From the NCBI RefSeq assembly GCF_019311235.1, contig NZ_JAHWDF010000004.1, forward strand, positions 124,001-188,000: a stretch of DNA of 64,000 nucleotides. Reading direction: 5' to 3'. The DNA comes from Mesonia aestuariivivens. GTDB taxonomy: Bacteria; Bacteroidota; Bacteroidia; Flavobacteriales; Flavobacteriaceae. Of this stretch, positions 16,777 through 27,531 are shown piece after piece. Numbering within the stretch: position 1 is the stretch's first letter; each line of letters opens with the position of its first letter. Below the pieces are notes generated by a model that saw nothing but the letters and a program-made list of their open reading frames with translations, was not told the origin of the DNA and did no database searches. The translations under genes were made by a program, and so were the position numbers.

Positions 16777-17655
16777 TTATTTAATTTCATCGACAAAGGA
16801 AACTATTTTAGCTGTCAATTCTTTACTCGCTTCAACTAAAGGCAAACGCACGTAATCTTTTGCTATGCCTAACTTATTAAATACAGCTTTAATGCCGGCA
16901 GGGTTTCCTTCTTCAAAAACCAGTTCAATCGCTGGCGTTATTTTGTAGTGAATTTGATAAGCTTCATCTACATCTCTTCCCAATCCCTTTTGAACCATTT
17001 CTGCAAAATTCTTCGGAAAACCACCAGCAATTACAGAAATAACTCCGCTACCTCCTGCCAATACTATTGGCAATGTAAGCATATCTTCTCCAGAAATTAC
17101 TAAAAAATCTTTTGGGGTTTGACGAATCATTTGCATGGCTTGCATCATATCTCCCGCAGCTTCTTTAATTCCTATAATATTTTCAAAATCTGTAGCCAAT
17201 CTAGCTACTGTTTTCGGAGTCATATTAGAACCTGTTCTTCCTGGCACATTATACAAAATGACGGGTAAATTTGAAGCTTGTGACACTTTTTTAAAATGTT
17301 GATAAATTCCTTCCTGTGTTGGTTTTACGTAATAAGGTGAAACTGAAAGAATAGCATCGAAGCCTTCTAAATTTTCTTTTTTAACTTGATCTGTTACCGC
17401 CTGAGTATTATTTCCTCCTATCCCAATCACTAAAGGAAGAGCTCCATTATTCTCTTCTATAACTGTTTTCTTAACTACTTCTTTTTCTTGTTGAGTAAGC
17501 GTTGCATATTCTCCAGTAGTTCCTAAAACTACTAAATAATTCACGCCATTTTCTTTTTGAAAACGAACGATTTTTTTTAAAGCTTCTACATCTACAGATC
17601 TATCTTCCTTAAATGGAGTTACTAAAGCTACTCCTGTCCCTACAAACTTTTTCAT
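16777..17655 (-). CDS. dapA: 4-hydroxy-tetrahydrodipicolinate synthase
   Basis: Condenses pyruvate with aspartate semialdehyde, the branch point to lysine and diaminopimelate for peptidoglycan. At 292 residues it has the normal TIM-barrel length. K164 (GIKEAAGD) is the Schiff-base lysine, Y135 (LYNVPGRTG) the catalytic Tyr, and GTTGE at 45-49 the pyruvate-binding loop. It starts 3 nt after the DUF6913 gene, so the two are translationally linked. Confidence 0.97.
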   Translation of the reverse strand: MKKFVGTGVALVTPFKEDRSVDVEALKKIVRFQKENGVNYLVVLGTTGEYATLTQQEKEVVKKTVIEENNGALPLVIGIGGNNTQAVTDQVKKENLEGFDAILSVSPYYVKPTQEGIYQHFKKVSQASNLPVILYNVPGRTGSNMTPKTVARLATDFENIIGIKEAAGDMMQAMQMIRQTPKDFLVISGEDMLTLPIVLAGGSGVISVIAGGFPKNFAEMVQKGLGRDVDEAYQIHYKITPAIELVFEEGNPAGIKAVFNKLGIAKDYVRLPLVEASKELTAKIVSFVDEIK

Positions 17656-17658
17656 GGG

Positions 17659-18156
17659 TTATTTATTTATTATCGCTATATATTTTTTTAATTCTTTTAA
17701 AAATAAATTTACTTCTAAAGCATCTACATTAATTTGAAGGTCATTTAATTTTTTATCTTGTTGAGCTAAGCCTACTTTTAAATTAGCCGAAGTAGAAGCT
17801 CCCAGAAGAATTAATTCTGGCTTTGTTTCTTCAAAATAATTAATCAAAACATCAAAATGATTTTGCTGAAACCTTCTCGCCTCAGTTGTTTGCTTAAAAA
17901 CACCTTTCCAACCTAAATCTCTTTTTTTAAAACTTTTTAAATCTTCTGAATCTTTTTCTGAAAACAAAATAATTTCTACTTGCTCCCCTATTTGTAAAAA
18001 AGATGACTTTAGTTTTTCAAAAGAAATTTTATTTAAAATATTTTCATCAACAATTACTCCTAATTTTTCAATATTATTTACCGCTTTAGGGCGATGGCCG
18101 TAAACACAATTCTCTATGTATTTTTTTGCTGATTTTATTTTAAGCTTTTGAAACAT
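17659..18156 (-). CDS. DUF6913 family protein, function unknown
   Basis: A 165-residue cytoplasmic protein beginning MFQKLKIKSAKKYIENC. The frame can be extended to a TTG at 18183, but the ATG at 18156 gives the usual N-terminus. It resembles flavobacterial proteins of the DUF6913 family; no catalytic motif is visible. It has alternating beta and amphipathic helix segments (KLGVIVDENI, QVEIILFSEKDSE, FDVLINYFE, PELILLGASTSA). Its tight spacing to dapA (3 nt) suggests a shared message; a link to lysine/DAP metabolism would be inference only. Confidence 0.7.
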   Translation of the reverse strand: MFQKLKIKSAKKYIENCVYGHRPKAVNNIEKLGVIVDENILNKISFEKLKSSFLQIGEQVEIILFSEKDSEDLKSFKKRDLGWKGVFKQTTEARRFQQNHFDVLINYFEETKPELILLGASTSANLKVGLAQQDKKLNDLQINVDALEVNLFLKELKKYIAIINK

Positions 18157-18246
18157 TAATTTTATACTACTATTAAGTAACAAATGTACTATTATTACTA
18201 GGATTTTAATCTTACTAACTACCGTTTTTCTAAAGATTATTTCAAC

Positions 18247-18277
18247 AAAAAAAAGCTGCCTATAATAGACAGCTTTT
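18247..18277 (-). terminator. Terminator of the M61 peptidase gene
   Basis: AAAAGCTG (18251-18258) pairs with CAGCTTTT (18270-18277) over an 11-nt loop. On the minus strand it is followed by a run of U (rc of the A-tract at 18247-18254). Confidence 0.8.
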
Positions 18278-18299
18278 CAACTTAAATTCTAAAAAAATA

Positions 18300-20168
18300 T
18301 TATTTATCTAACCAAGCTTTTCTTAATTTCACACGGTGATCGTCAGTTGATAATTCCATCTCTTGAAGTTTGGTTTCTTTATCTGTTGGAGTTTTAAAAC
18401 TAGCTTCTAACTGCTTTTCTTCTCCATCACGATTAACCTTCATTGTTATTTTATCTCCTTCTTTCCAAGAACGAGAACCAATAACCAACGGATAGATATT
18501 TTCTACGGTATAAACTTCTCCATTTACAGTCTTGATCACATCTTTTGGCTTTACTCCTAGATCTTTCAAGAATGAATTGTAAGCAATTCCTTCTCTAAAA
18601 AATAACTCTTTTGTTTGTGGATTTCCGTCTATATAAGGTTGTTGTCCTTTTAAGAAAACGCCAGTTTCAATTTCATTTTCAGTTTCTTCTACTCCTACTT
18701 TTGCAAAAAATTCTTGATAAGGTATTGGCGTAGTTCCGCTTACATAAGTTTCTAAAAACGATTTTATTTCAGGATATGTTAGTTCTACGATAGCCGGGAA
18801 TAAATCTTCATCATTAAAAGGTTTATCTTTTCCGTATTTATTACTTAATTTTTTCATTAAGTCTAAAATACCCATTTCGCCATTACTTAATTCTCGTAAG
18901 CGAATATCTAAACTCATTCCTATTAACGCTCCTTTTTGGTATACGTTATAATAGCTGTCTTCATATTCTTCCGCTAAGATATTTTCACTCATCTTAGTAA
19001 AAGACATTGTATCATCAAATTGTTTTGAAGAGGTAATTTTGCCTGACATACGGTTATAAAAATCTTGATGATCTATTAAACCTTCTTTTACTTGAAATAA
19101 ATTAGCAAAATATTCGGTAACACCTTCGTACATCCAAAGATGCTCAGACATTTTAGGATCGTTATAGTCAAAATAATGAACCTCATTAGAATGCACACTT
19201 AACGGAGTAATAATATGGAAAAATTCATGAGAAACTACATCTTTCATCGTTTCATTTAAACGATCAATCGGCATAGATTCTGGTAACACTACCGTGGTAG
19301 AAGTATGGTGCTCTAAGGCTCCAAATCCTTTTGCATCTTGCCCATTTACATTTGATAAGTATAATAAAACAGAATAAACATCTGTATTATTAATATCTCC
19401 TAAAAAGTCTTTTTGCGCCTGCATCATTTCTTTTAACTTAGGAGCAACATCTTTAACAGTGTAAGTTTTATTTGGAGAATATACTTGTAATTTCACTTTC
19501 ATCCCTTGTAACTGAAAGCTTGTTGTATCTGGAGTTGAATACATAATTGGATGATCTGTCACCTGAAAATAACGATCCACATTAAATTCATCTGTTTCAT
19601 AATCTTTTCCCTCTTCAGTAGCTACAGCTATTTTCTTTAAAGAAGTTCCTGCAAACAGTTTTTTAGGATGCTTGATTAATAACTGGTAAGGCTTTTCAGA
19701 CATTCCATCAAAGTAACCTACAAATCCATGTAAATTCAACATAAAGTTTTCATCGGCAGCAATATTAGTTCCTGCTGGAGAAAAAACACCTTCTTCTCCT
19801 TCGATATCATAAGTATCGTTTACCCAATACGTAACTTTATCGAGTTCTTTAGCCTGCGAAATTTGCCATGAATTATCATCTAATTGCACAACGGTAAGTT
19901 CATTACCATTATAATCAATTGCTTTTAGGCCTTCAATAAATTTTCCGTAGTTATCGGTAGAATAAGTTCCTGGTACAGTTTTCGGAATAAAAAATGTAGT
20001 TTTCTCGGTAGTAAATTTTCCGGGATCTACACTTAACATCACCTTATCATCTTGTACATTCACTAAATCTAAGTTAGCTACTACTAAATCTTCACTGCTG
20101 TTTTGTTGCGTTGATTTACAACTTATTAAAGTTGAAATAACCGCAACGGCATAAATTATTTTTTTCAT
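18300..20168 (-). CDS. M61 family metallopeptidase lipoprotein with PDZ domain
   Basis: A 622-residue glycyl-aminopeptidase-like enzyme. The N-terminus is a lipoprotein signal (lipidated C17 in LISC). An N-terminal beta domain (about 30-240) precedes the zinc site HEFFH (314-318), with the downstream Glu ligand in YEGVTE (E348). A PDZ domain covers about 500-590 (GIAYNSFLKDLGVKPKDVI), likely binding peptide C-termini. It would act at the cell envelope, trimming peptides taken up or made in the periplasm. It stands alone, with its own terminator, and is divergent from the nucleotidase pair. Confidence 0.92.
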   Translation of the reverse strand: MKKIIYAVAVISTLISCKSTQQNSSEDLVVANLDLVNVQDDKVMLSVDPGKFTTEKTTFFIPKTVPGTYSTDNYGKFIEGLKAIDYNGNELTVVQLDDNSWQISQAKELDKVTYWVNDTYDIEGEEGVFSPAGTNIAADENFMLNLHGFVGYFDGMSEKPYQLLIKHPKKLFAGTSLKKIAVATEEGKDYETDEFNVDRYFQVTDHPIMYSTPDTTSFQLQGMKVKLQVYSPNKTYTVKDVAPKLKEMMQAQKDFLGDINNTDVYSVLLYLSNVNGQDAKGFGALEHHTSTTVVLPESMPIDRLNETMKDVVSHEFFHIITPLSVHSNEVHYFDYNDPKMSEHLWMYEGVTEYFANLFQVKEGLIDHQDFYNRMSGKITSSKQFDDTMSFTKMSENILAEEYEDSYYNVYQKGALIGMSLDIRLRELSNGEMGILDLMKKLSNKYGKDKPFNDEDLFPAIVELTYPEIKSFLETYVSGTTPIPYQEFFAKVGVEETENEIETGVFLKGQQPYIDGNPQTKELFFREGIAYNSFLKDLGVKPKDVIKTVNGEVYTVENIYPLVIGSRSWKEGDKITMKVNRDGEEKQLEASFKTPTDKETKLQEMELSTDDHRVKLRKAWLDK

Positions 20169-20293
20169 TAATCGAGTCGTTTTGCTTAAATAAGACTACA
20201 AACTTGTTAAAAAGTTACATCAACACCCAATATTTTTTAGATTAAGATAGCGTTAGCTTTTACATTTTTAATAGAGAATATTATTTCTCTTCT

Positions 20294-20301
20294 TACCTTT
20301 G
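20294..20301 (+). promoter_or_regulatory. -7 promoter box of the split 5'-nucleotidase operon
   Basis: TACCTTTG fits the TAnnTTTG consensus and lies 17 nt before the ATG at 20319. No clear TTTG is seen upstream at 17-19 nt. The 150-bp gap is shared with the divergent M61 gene. Confidence 0.6.
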
Positions 20302-20318
20302 CCAAAAATTAATTTTAA

Positions 20319-21083
20319 ATGAAAAAAATTGTATTTTTTCTATGCACGCTTTCTATAATAGGTTTTCATTCTTGTAAAGAGAAATCTATAGCGATCTCTA
20401 AAATTGAAGGAAAAGAAATCAAAATCACAGATTCTATTACTTCTAACAAAGATTTAGATGAATTTATAAAACCCTATTCAGACCGTATTGAAGAAGAAAT
20501 GAGCACAACTTTAGCTTACGCTCCCAAAGCTTTATCTAAATCTGATGCAAAATTCAACACTCCCATAGGCAATATGGAAGCAGATGCAGTGATGGAATTA
20601 TTAAGCCCTATTCTTTTTAATAGGACTCAACATAATTTAGATGGTGTTTTACTTAATTACGGCGGAATTAGATCAAGCATCAACAAAGGCAACATTACTA
20701 CTAAAACTGGTTATAATATTATGCCTTTTGAAAATGAAGCTGTTGTCGTTCGTTTAAACGGTGAAGCGATGCAAGAATTATTTAATTATTTAGCTGAACA
20801 TCAAACAGCTCACCCTATTGCTGGAATGCAATTAATTTTGAATACTAACGGAAGTATTAAAAAAGCTTTAGTTAAAGGAAATCCTATAAAAAAAGATCGC
20901 ATCTATTACATTGCCACTAATGATTATTTACAAAAAGGCGGAGATCATATGGATTTTCTTTCTAAAACAGATACTGTCATAAATATGAATTACAAATTAA
21001 GAAATTTGTTTATAGATTATTTTAAGAAAAAAGATACTATTGCGCCAGTTAAAGACGATCGTTTCATCAAATTAGAAGAATAA
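20319..21083 (+). CDS. 5'-nucleotidase C-terminal-domain lipoprotein
   Basis: A 254-residue protein consisting only of the substrate-binding (C-terminal) domain of UshA-type 5'-nucleotidases. It has a lipoprotein signal (lipidated C19 in FHSC). The family motif region is seen in TPIGNMEADAVMELL, LNYGGIRSSINKG and the base-stacking segment YYIATNDYLQKGGDHMDF. The catalytic metallophosphatase domain is encoded by the next gene, one nucleotide downstream, so the two products probably work together on nucleotides in the periplasm. The order is reversed relative to the single-chain enzyme. Confidence 0.9.
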   Translation: MKKIVFFLCTLSIIGFHSCKEKSIAISKIEGKEIKITDSITSNKDLDEFIKPYSDRIEEEMSTTLAYAPKALSKSDAKFNTPIGNMEADAVMELLSPILFNRTQHNLDGVLLNYGGIRSSINKGNITTKTGYNIMPFENEAVVVRLNGEAMQELFNYLAEHQTAHPIAGMQLILNTNGSIKKALVKGNPIKKDRIYYIATNDYLQKGGDHMDFLSKTDTVINMNYKLRNLFIDYFKKKDTIAPVKDDRFIKLEE

Positions 21084-21084
21084 A

Positions 21085-21996
21085 ATGAAAAGAAGAACTT
21101 TTATACAAAATACAACTGCAGCCGGAGTTTTCACAGGAATTGGCGGATTAGGATTATTATCTTCTTCTTTTGCATCTCCAGCAAAACACATTACCATTTT
21201 ACACACCAACGATGTGCATAGCCATATAGAACCTTTTCCTGCAGACGATGCTAAATATCCTAATTTAGGAGGCGTTTCTCGTCGCTACACGTTAATTGAA
21301 AGCATTAGAAAAGAAAACCCAAATACACTCTTATTAGACGCGGGTGATATTTTTCAAGGCACTCCATTCTTTAATTTTTATGGTGGTGAACTCGAATTTA
21401 AACTAATGAGTAAGCTTAACTACGATGCCGCTACTTTAGGAAATCACGATTTTGATAACGGCATTGATGGATTAAATGCACAATTACCTCACGCAGAATT
21501 TAGTTTTATTAGTTCTAACTACGATTTTAAAAATACGGTTCTTGACGGAAAAGTTAAAAACTATCAAATATACACTAAAGACGGAGTGAAAATTGGAGTT
21601 TTTGGTCTAGGTATTGAGCTTGACGGCTTGGTTAGTAAGAAAAATTATAAAGAAACCAAATATTTAAATCCAGTTGAAATTGCGCAAGAAATAACTCAAA
21701 AACTCAAGCAAGAAGAACAATGTGATTTGGTGATTTGCCTTTCTCACTTAGGTTACAAATACGATTCAGACAAAATTGACGATCTAAAACTAGCCGAACA
21801 AACTAAAGATATAGATCTAATTATTGGAGGACATACACATACTTTTTTAGAAAAACCTACTGTTACTAATAACCTCGAGGGGAAAAAAGTATTAATTAAT
21901 CAAACTGGTTGGGCAGGTATAAATTTAGGTCGAATTGATTTTTATTTAGATGAACAAAATAATATTTCTGCAGATGGAATGGCAATTGAAGTGTAA
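21085..21996 (+). CDS. 5'-nucleotidase catalytic (metallophosphatase) domain protein, Tat-type signal
   Basis: A 303-residue calcineurin-like phosphoesterase. Metal-binding motifs are in order: D43-x-H45 (TNDVHSH), DAGD (85-88), GNHD (N120-H121), SHLG and GGHTHTF. The N-terminus MKRRTFIQ followed by a hydrophobic stretch looks like a twin-arginine signal, so the folded, metal-loaded domain would be exported. It lacks the C-terminal substrate domain of UshA, which is supplied by the preceding gene (1 nt away). A separate export route for each half is a notable prediction. Confidence 0.92.
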   Translation: MKRRTFIQNTTAAGVFTGIGGLGLLSSSFASPAKHITILHTNDVHSHIEPFPADDAKYPNLGGVSRRYTLIESIRKENPNTLLLDAGDIFQGTPFFNFYGGELEFKLMSKLNYDAATLGNHDFDNGIDGLNAQLPHAEFSFISSNYDFKNTVLDGKVKNYQIYTKDGVKIGVFGLGIELDGLVSKKNYKETKYLNPVEIAQEITQKLKQEEQCDLVICLSHLGYKYDSDKIDDLKLAEQTKDIDLIIGGHTHTFLEKPTVTNNLEGKKVLINQTGWAGINLGRIDFYLDEQNNISADGMAIEV

Positions 21997-22036
21997 TTCC
22001 ATTTTGTGCAGACAAATATCTTTTATCGATTAAAAC

Positions 22037-22071
22037 TTGCGTCAACCTTAATCAAGTTCAAGTTGACGCAA
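22037..22071. terminator. Hairpin between convergent nucleotidase and ligA genes
   Basis: TTGCGTCAAC (22037-22046) pairs perfectly with GTTGACGCAA (22062-22071) over 15 nt. It sits between two genes that converge and could terminate both, though the T-tract is weak on the plus strand and absent on the minus. Confidence 0.65.
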
Positions 22072-22090
22072 TTCTATTTATTTTTGAGTA

Positions 22091-24091
<2,001 letters not shown>

Positions 24092-24115
24092 TTAAAATAA
24101 AATTGAAGTAAGCGT

Positions 24116-24481
24116 TTAATGCTTCAGAATAATTAATAAAATTCCGACTAAAGCCGGCAGAGCTTGTATAAAAAATATTTTCTTATCTGCAGTTATAGCG
24201 CCATAAATTCCTGCTACAGAAACACAACTTAAGAAAAATAAAGCAATATTATTTTGCCAATTTAGGTCTGTAATTAAAAATGACCAAAAAAGCCCTGCTA
24301 CTAAAAAACTATTATAGAGTCCTTGGTTAGCAGCCATCGTTTTAGTTACAGGAAATAAATCTTTAGGAAATTTTTTAAATATTTTAGGTCCTTTTGTTTC
24401 CCAAGCAAACATTTCAAACCAAAAAATATAGAGATGAAAAATAGCCACAAAACCTATGATAATTTGAACAGCGATCTGCAT
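24116..24481 (-). CDS. DUF1304 family small membrane protein
   Basis: A 121-residue inner-membrane protein with four predicted helices (about 3-22, 54-72, 78-96, 102-119) and the conserved stretch WFEMFAWETKGPKIF and ANQGLYN typical of DUF1304. The function of the family is unknown. It lies between a VOC protein gene (21 nt) and ligA (24 nt), so it is probably in one transcript with LOG and VOC genes. Confidence 0.8.
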   Translation of the reverse strand: MQIAVQIIIGFVAIFHLYIFWFEMFAWETKGPKIFKKFPKDLFPVTKTMAANQGLYNSFLVAGLFWSFLITDLNWQNNIALFFLSCVSVAGIYGAITADKKIFFIQALPALVGILLIILKH

Positions 24482-24502
24482 AAGCGATTTATTAAATAAG
24501 AA

Positions 24503-25174
24503 TTATTCGTTAATTTTTACAAGTTGATTATTTTTAAACCGAATAGCAAAGTCCTTTTCTTGGTGCTGAACAGCAACTTGGAAATCTGCTACATAAGGTT
24601 TATCATTAATTGGAAACCAATCTTTTTCTTGCTGATTAATGGTGATAAACAATCCTAAATCATCGCCCACTGCACAAAACTTTTCTAAATCTCCATCGTA
24701 TTGTTCTAAACCAAATTCTTGCTGAAGAAAATTAAATTTCTCTCCTACATTATCTGTCACCAAACCAATTTCAGCAATTCCTAAAATTTGCTCGGCATTA
24801 AAGGGTTTTTCGGTTTCTGGGAATAGGTTTTGACGGGAAATAAATTCTACAATGTTTTTGTTTTCATCATAAAAATAAAGCGATTTAGCATTCCAATTCG
24901 AAAAATCTATGATGGCTTGTTCTTCAAAAGTTAAAAGTTTTACTTTATTCTCTAACCAGTTTTTAGCTTCTTCAATTTTGCATGGCATGACATGAAATGC
25001 GAAATGATAAGGTTTTGCAGTAAGATCTTCTTCCATAAAAATTTCAGAAAAACCCAAAAGAACCTGAATCACGTTGCTCCCGATTTTACGAACTGGTAAA
25101 TCTAAAACTTCTTCATAGAATTTCTTCTGCTCCGCTAAATTTTGCGTGTAAATATGAAGTTGTTTAATTTTCAT
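24503..25174 (-). CDS. VOC (glyoxalase/dioxygenase-like) family protein
   Basis: A 223-residue protein with two beta-alpha-beta-beta-beta modules: one at about 2-120 (IKQLHIYTQNLAEQKKFYEEVL) and a diverged second at about 130-210 (IAEIGLVTDNVGEKFNFL). Such tandem VOC proteins include dioxygenases, resistance proteins and isomerases. Metal ligands are plausible at H7 and a Glu of the first module, but are incomplete in the second, so the substrate is unknown. The ATG at 25174 overlaps the LOG gene stop as TGATG; a TTG one codon upstream is less likely. Confidence 0.8.
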   Translation of the reverse strand: MKIKQLHIYTQNLAEQKKFYEEVLDLPVRKIGSNVIQVLLGFSEIFMEEDLTAKPYHFAFHVMPCKIEEAKNWLENKVKLLTFEEQAIIDFSNWNAKSLYFYDENKNIVEFISRQNLFPETEKPFNAEQILGIAEIGLVTDNVGEKFNFLQQEFGLEQYDGDLEKFCAVGDDLGLFITINQQEKDWFPINDKPYVADFQVAVQHQEKDFAIRFKNNQLVKINE

Positions 25175-25791
25175 CAAGTCTGCTCGTTTTTAGTTAACCA
25201 TTTGGTATCTACTTTCGATTCGTAATTATGCATTTTATCTAAGAGAATTTCTACCGAATCTGAAACCAGAATCAAATCTAAATTTTCTTTTTTCAGTAAG
25301 CCTTTGGTCACCATATTGTTGAACATCATCAGCAAATCGTTGTAATAACCTTCTGTATTTAAAATACCAATTGGTTTTTTATGTAAGCCCAATTGTGCCC
25401 AAGTTAAGATTTCAAAAAACTCTTCAAATGTACCAAAGCCACCGGGCAACATGATAAAACCATCACTCATTTTGTGCATTTTAAGTTTGCGCTCGTGCAT
25501 ATCTTGAGTGGTAATAAGCTCGGTAAGTTCGCGATGTACAATTTCTTTGGTTTTCAAAAATTCTGGTATGATGCCAAATGCGAGTCCGTCATTTTCTAAA
25601 GCCCCTTTCGCCACTTGCCCCATTAAGCCTAACTTGCTTCCGCCGTAAACCAAATCTATATTTTTATTAGCCAAAGCTCTGCCTAATTCGAAAGCTTGAC
25701 TGTAAATAAATTCATCATTACTATCGCTACTTCCGCAGAATACGGCTATACTTTTAATGAAGTTTACAGCAGGTTTTTCAGTTGAATTCAT
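25174..25791 (-). CDS. LOG family protein (cytokinin riboside monophosphate phosphoribohydrolase-like)
   Basis: A 205-residue Rossmann-fold protein. It has the family hallmark PGGFGTFEE (116-124) and MHERK (98-102), which bind ribose phosphate and carry the catalytic residues. LOG enzymes split N6-modified AMP, or AMP itself, to free base and ribose 5-phosphate; in bacteria the physiological substrate is often unclear. Coupled by overlap to the VOC gene downstream. Confidence 0.88.
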   Translation of the reverse strand: MNSTEKPAVNFIKSIAVFCGSSDSNDEFIYSQAFELGRALANKNIDLVYGGSKLGLMGQVAKGALENDGLAFGIIPEFLKTKEIVHRELTELITTQDMHERKLKMHKMSDGFIMLPGGFGTFEEFFEILTWAQLGLHKKPIGILNTEGYYNDLLMMFNNMVTKGLLKKENLDLILVSDSVEILLDKMHNYESKVDTKWLTKNEQT

Positions 25792-25898
25792 ATTAATTAT
25801 TTTTTTTTCTAAATAGGTATTTTTAATTCAAACTTAATTTAAGCTTTTAAATTTTAGATTCTAGAGAATCATCAAAATTTAATTAAAACCCTGATAAG

Positions 25899-25919
25899 AT
25901 TCTGAAGTAAATTCAGAAT
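25899..25919. repeat. Short palindromic dispersed repeat, copy A
   Basis: ATTCTGAA-GTAAA-TTCAGAAT forms an 8-bp hairpin in the 184-bp gap between the LOG gene and prmC. A related sequence with the same flanking AGATTCTGAA and AGAATGAC ends lies at 26856-26883. These look like small REP-type elements in intergenic DNA. The rest of the gap is AT-rich. Confidence 0.6.
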
Positions 25920-25975
25920 GACGAATCTTCTATTTTTATTTAAAAAACAAGACAATTAACGTCATGAGTTTCTTA

Positions 25976-26830
25976 TCAGAATGAAGCTTTACACATTCTA
26001 AACTTTCCAAAAATATCTTTTTTTAATTCGATTTCACGGCAGTCAAATTCTTTTAACATAGATTTTAATTCTTCAGCTAAATATTCATTGATTTCAAAAT
26101 AGAGAATTCCATTTTCAGTTAATGCGGTTTTAGCTAATTGGGCTATTTTTCGATAGAAAATTAATGGGTTTTCATTTTCAACAAATAACGCCAATTCTGG
26201 TTCAAACTCAAGTACATTTTTATGCATGAACTCTTTTTCTTGTTCACGAACGTAAGGCGGATTAGAAACTATCACATCGTATTTACCAGAAAGATTTTCT
26301 GCTTTTAAAATATCTTGCTGAATAAAATTGACGGTAACTTTATTTAAGCTCGCATTTAATTGGGCTACTTTTAGCGCTTCTACCGAAACATCTATCGCAC
26401 TTAATTTTGCCTGCGGAAGTTCTTTAGCCAAACTTATAGGTATGCAGCCGCTACCAGTACCAATATCTAAAATACTGAATATTGAATGTTGAATGTTGAA
26501 TTTGCAATCTTCAATGATCCAAGCTACCAATTCTTCTGTCTCTGGACGCGGAATTAACGTATGTTGATTCACTTGAAAAGGATAACCAAAAAATTCTGTA
26601 TCTCCTAAAATATATTGAATGGGTTCTTGCTGAATTAATCGCGCTAAAGCTTTTTCAAACTGCTGATAGTGTTCAGGTTTTATTTCAAAATTTGGATCTA
26701 AAGCTAATTGAATTCTTGTTTTATCGAGATACGCTTCAGTTAATAAATAGAAAAACGATTCTACTTCTGTTTCCGGAAAAAGTGGAAGCAATTTTGCAAA
26801 AAATTCAGTTTTGTATTTTTTTATTTTCAA
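25976..26830 (-). CDS. prmC: Peptide chain release factor N5-glutamine methyltransferase
   Basis: Methylates the Gln of the GGQ motif in release factors 1 and 2. The 284 residues comprise an N-terminal helical domain (1-85) and a Rossmann methyltransferase with SAM motif DIGTGSGC (about 122-129) and catalytic NPPY (190-193). The start is a TTG; the encoded MKIKKYKTEFFAKL matches the family N-terminus and a stop codon lies two codons upstream. Just before the SAM motif the DNA consists of six 7-nt near-repeats (26474-26515), so residues about 106-119 are repeat-derived. Confidence 0.93.
   Translation of the reverse strand: MKIKKYKTEFFAKLLPLFPETEVESFFYLLTEAYLDKTRIQLALDPNFEIKPEHYQQFEKALARLIQQEPIQYILGDTEFFGYPFQVNQHTLIPRPETEELVAWIIEDCKFNIQHSIFSILDIGTGSGCIPISLAKELPQAKLSAIDVSVEALKVAQLNASLNKVTVNFIQQDILKAENLSGKYDVIVSNPPYVREQEKEFMHKNVLEFEPELALFVENENPLIFYRKIAQLAKTALTENGILYFEINEYLAEELKSMLKEFDCREIELKKDIFGKFRMCKASF
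26474..26515. repeat. Heptanucleotide tandem repeat inside prmC
   Basis: Six consecutive 7-mers (ACTGAAT, ATTGAAT, GTTGAAT, GTTGAAT, TTGCAAT, CTTCAAT) in a coding region. They occupy a variable linker (11 residues, the usual length) between the N-domain and SAM motif I. Confidence 0.75.
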
Positions 26831-26855
26831 CTTTTATTCAATTTTAAATGATAAT

Positions 26856-26910
26856 GAGATTCTGAAACGAGTTAAGAATGACAATAAAAATAATTCTCGA
26901 CTTCGCTCAA
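26856..26910. repeat. Dispersed intergenic repeat, copy B
   Basis: Contains AGATTCTGAA ... TAAGAATGACA, like the copy at 25899, followed by TCTCGACTTCGCTCAA (26895-26910). The reverse complement of this last segment closely matches 47811-47824. The 99-bp gap between prmC and the GNAT gene is largely made of this. Confidence 0.55.
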
Positions 26911-26929
26911 AATAATAATTTCCTAACCG

Positions 26930-27418
26930 TTAGTCTAATTTTTTCAACATCCAAACATCGCAAGAATAATGACCTGTATCCCCCATGCGATGGTTAATTT
27001 CTATAAACCCTGTTTTCTTGTAAAGTTTTTGAGCAGCCTTCATATACGGTAAAGTCTCTAAATAACATTGAGTGAAATTTTGAGTTCTTGCGAAATCTAA
27101 GCAAACTTTCATCATTTCACTTCCTAAACCTCGACCACGAGCTTCTGCAGAAAAATACATTTTTTGCAGCTCACAGATTTCCGCTTTTTCTTCAGCTAAT
27201 GGAGCAATACCAGCACTGCCAATAATTTTATTATTTTCAACCAAAACAAAATATTGCGAACGCTCCCCTAAATAGGTTTCAAACATTTGATCTAAGGTTT
27301 TATCTTCGTAAGCAGTACCTATTTTTGGCGCTCCAGATTCTACTAAAACTTCACGAATCATTTGCGCTATAAACGGATTATCATTTTGTTGAATAGATCG
27401 AATAATAGGTGTCTTCAT
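26930..27418 (-). CDS. GNAT family N-acetyltransferase
   Basis: A 162-residue acetyl-CoA-dependent acyltransferase. The acetyl-CoA loop is in EARGRGLGSEMMKVCL (Q/RxxGxG/A type), preceded by the beta-bulge strand ELQKMYFSAEA. The acceptor is unknown; the closest-looking type acts on small molecules or amino acids. Divergent from ribD with a 113-bp gap. Confidence 0.85.
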   Translation of the reverse strand: MKTPIIRSIQQNDNPFIAQMIREVLVESGAPKIGTAYEDKTLDQMFETYLGERSQYFVLVENNKIIGSAGIAPLAEEKAEICELQKMYFSAEARGRGLGSEMMKVCLDFARTQNFTQCYLETLPYMKAAQKLYKKTGFIEINHRMGDTGHYSCDVWMLKKLD

Positions 27419-27531
27419 TATAAAATATTCTTACTACTTTTGACTTACAAAGATCGTAATTATTTAAGTTTTTACAGAGAAGAACTTAATAAGTTTAGCC
27501 TAAGCTTTTACTAAAAAATTAAATTAAAGAA

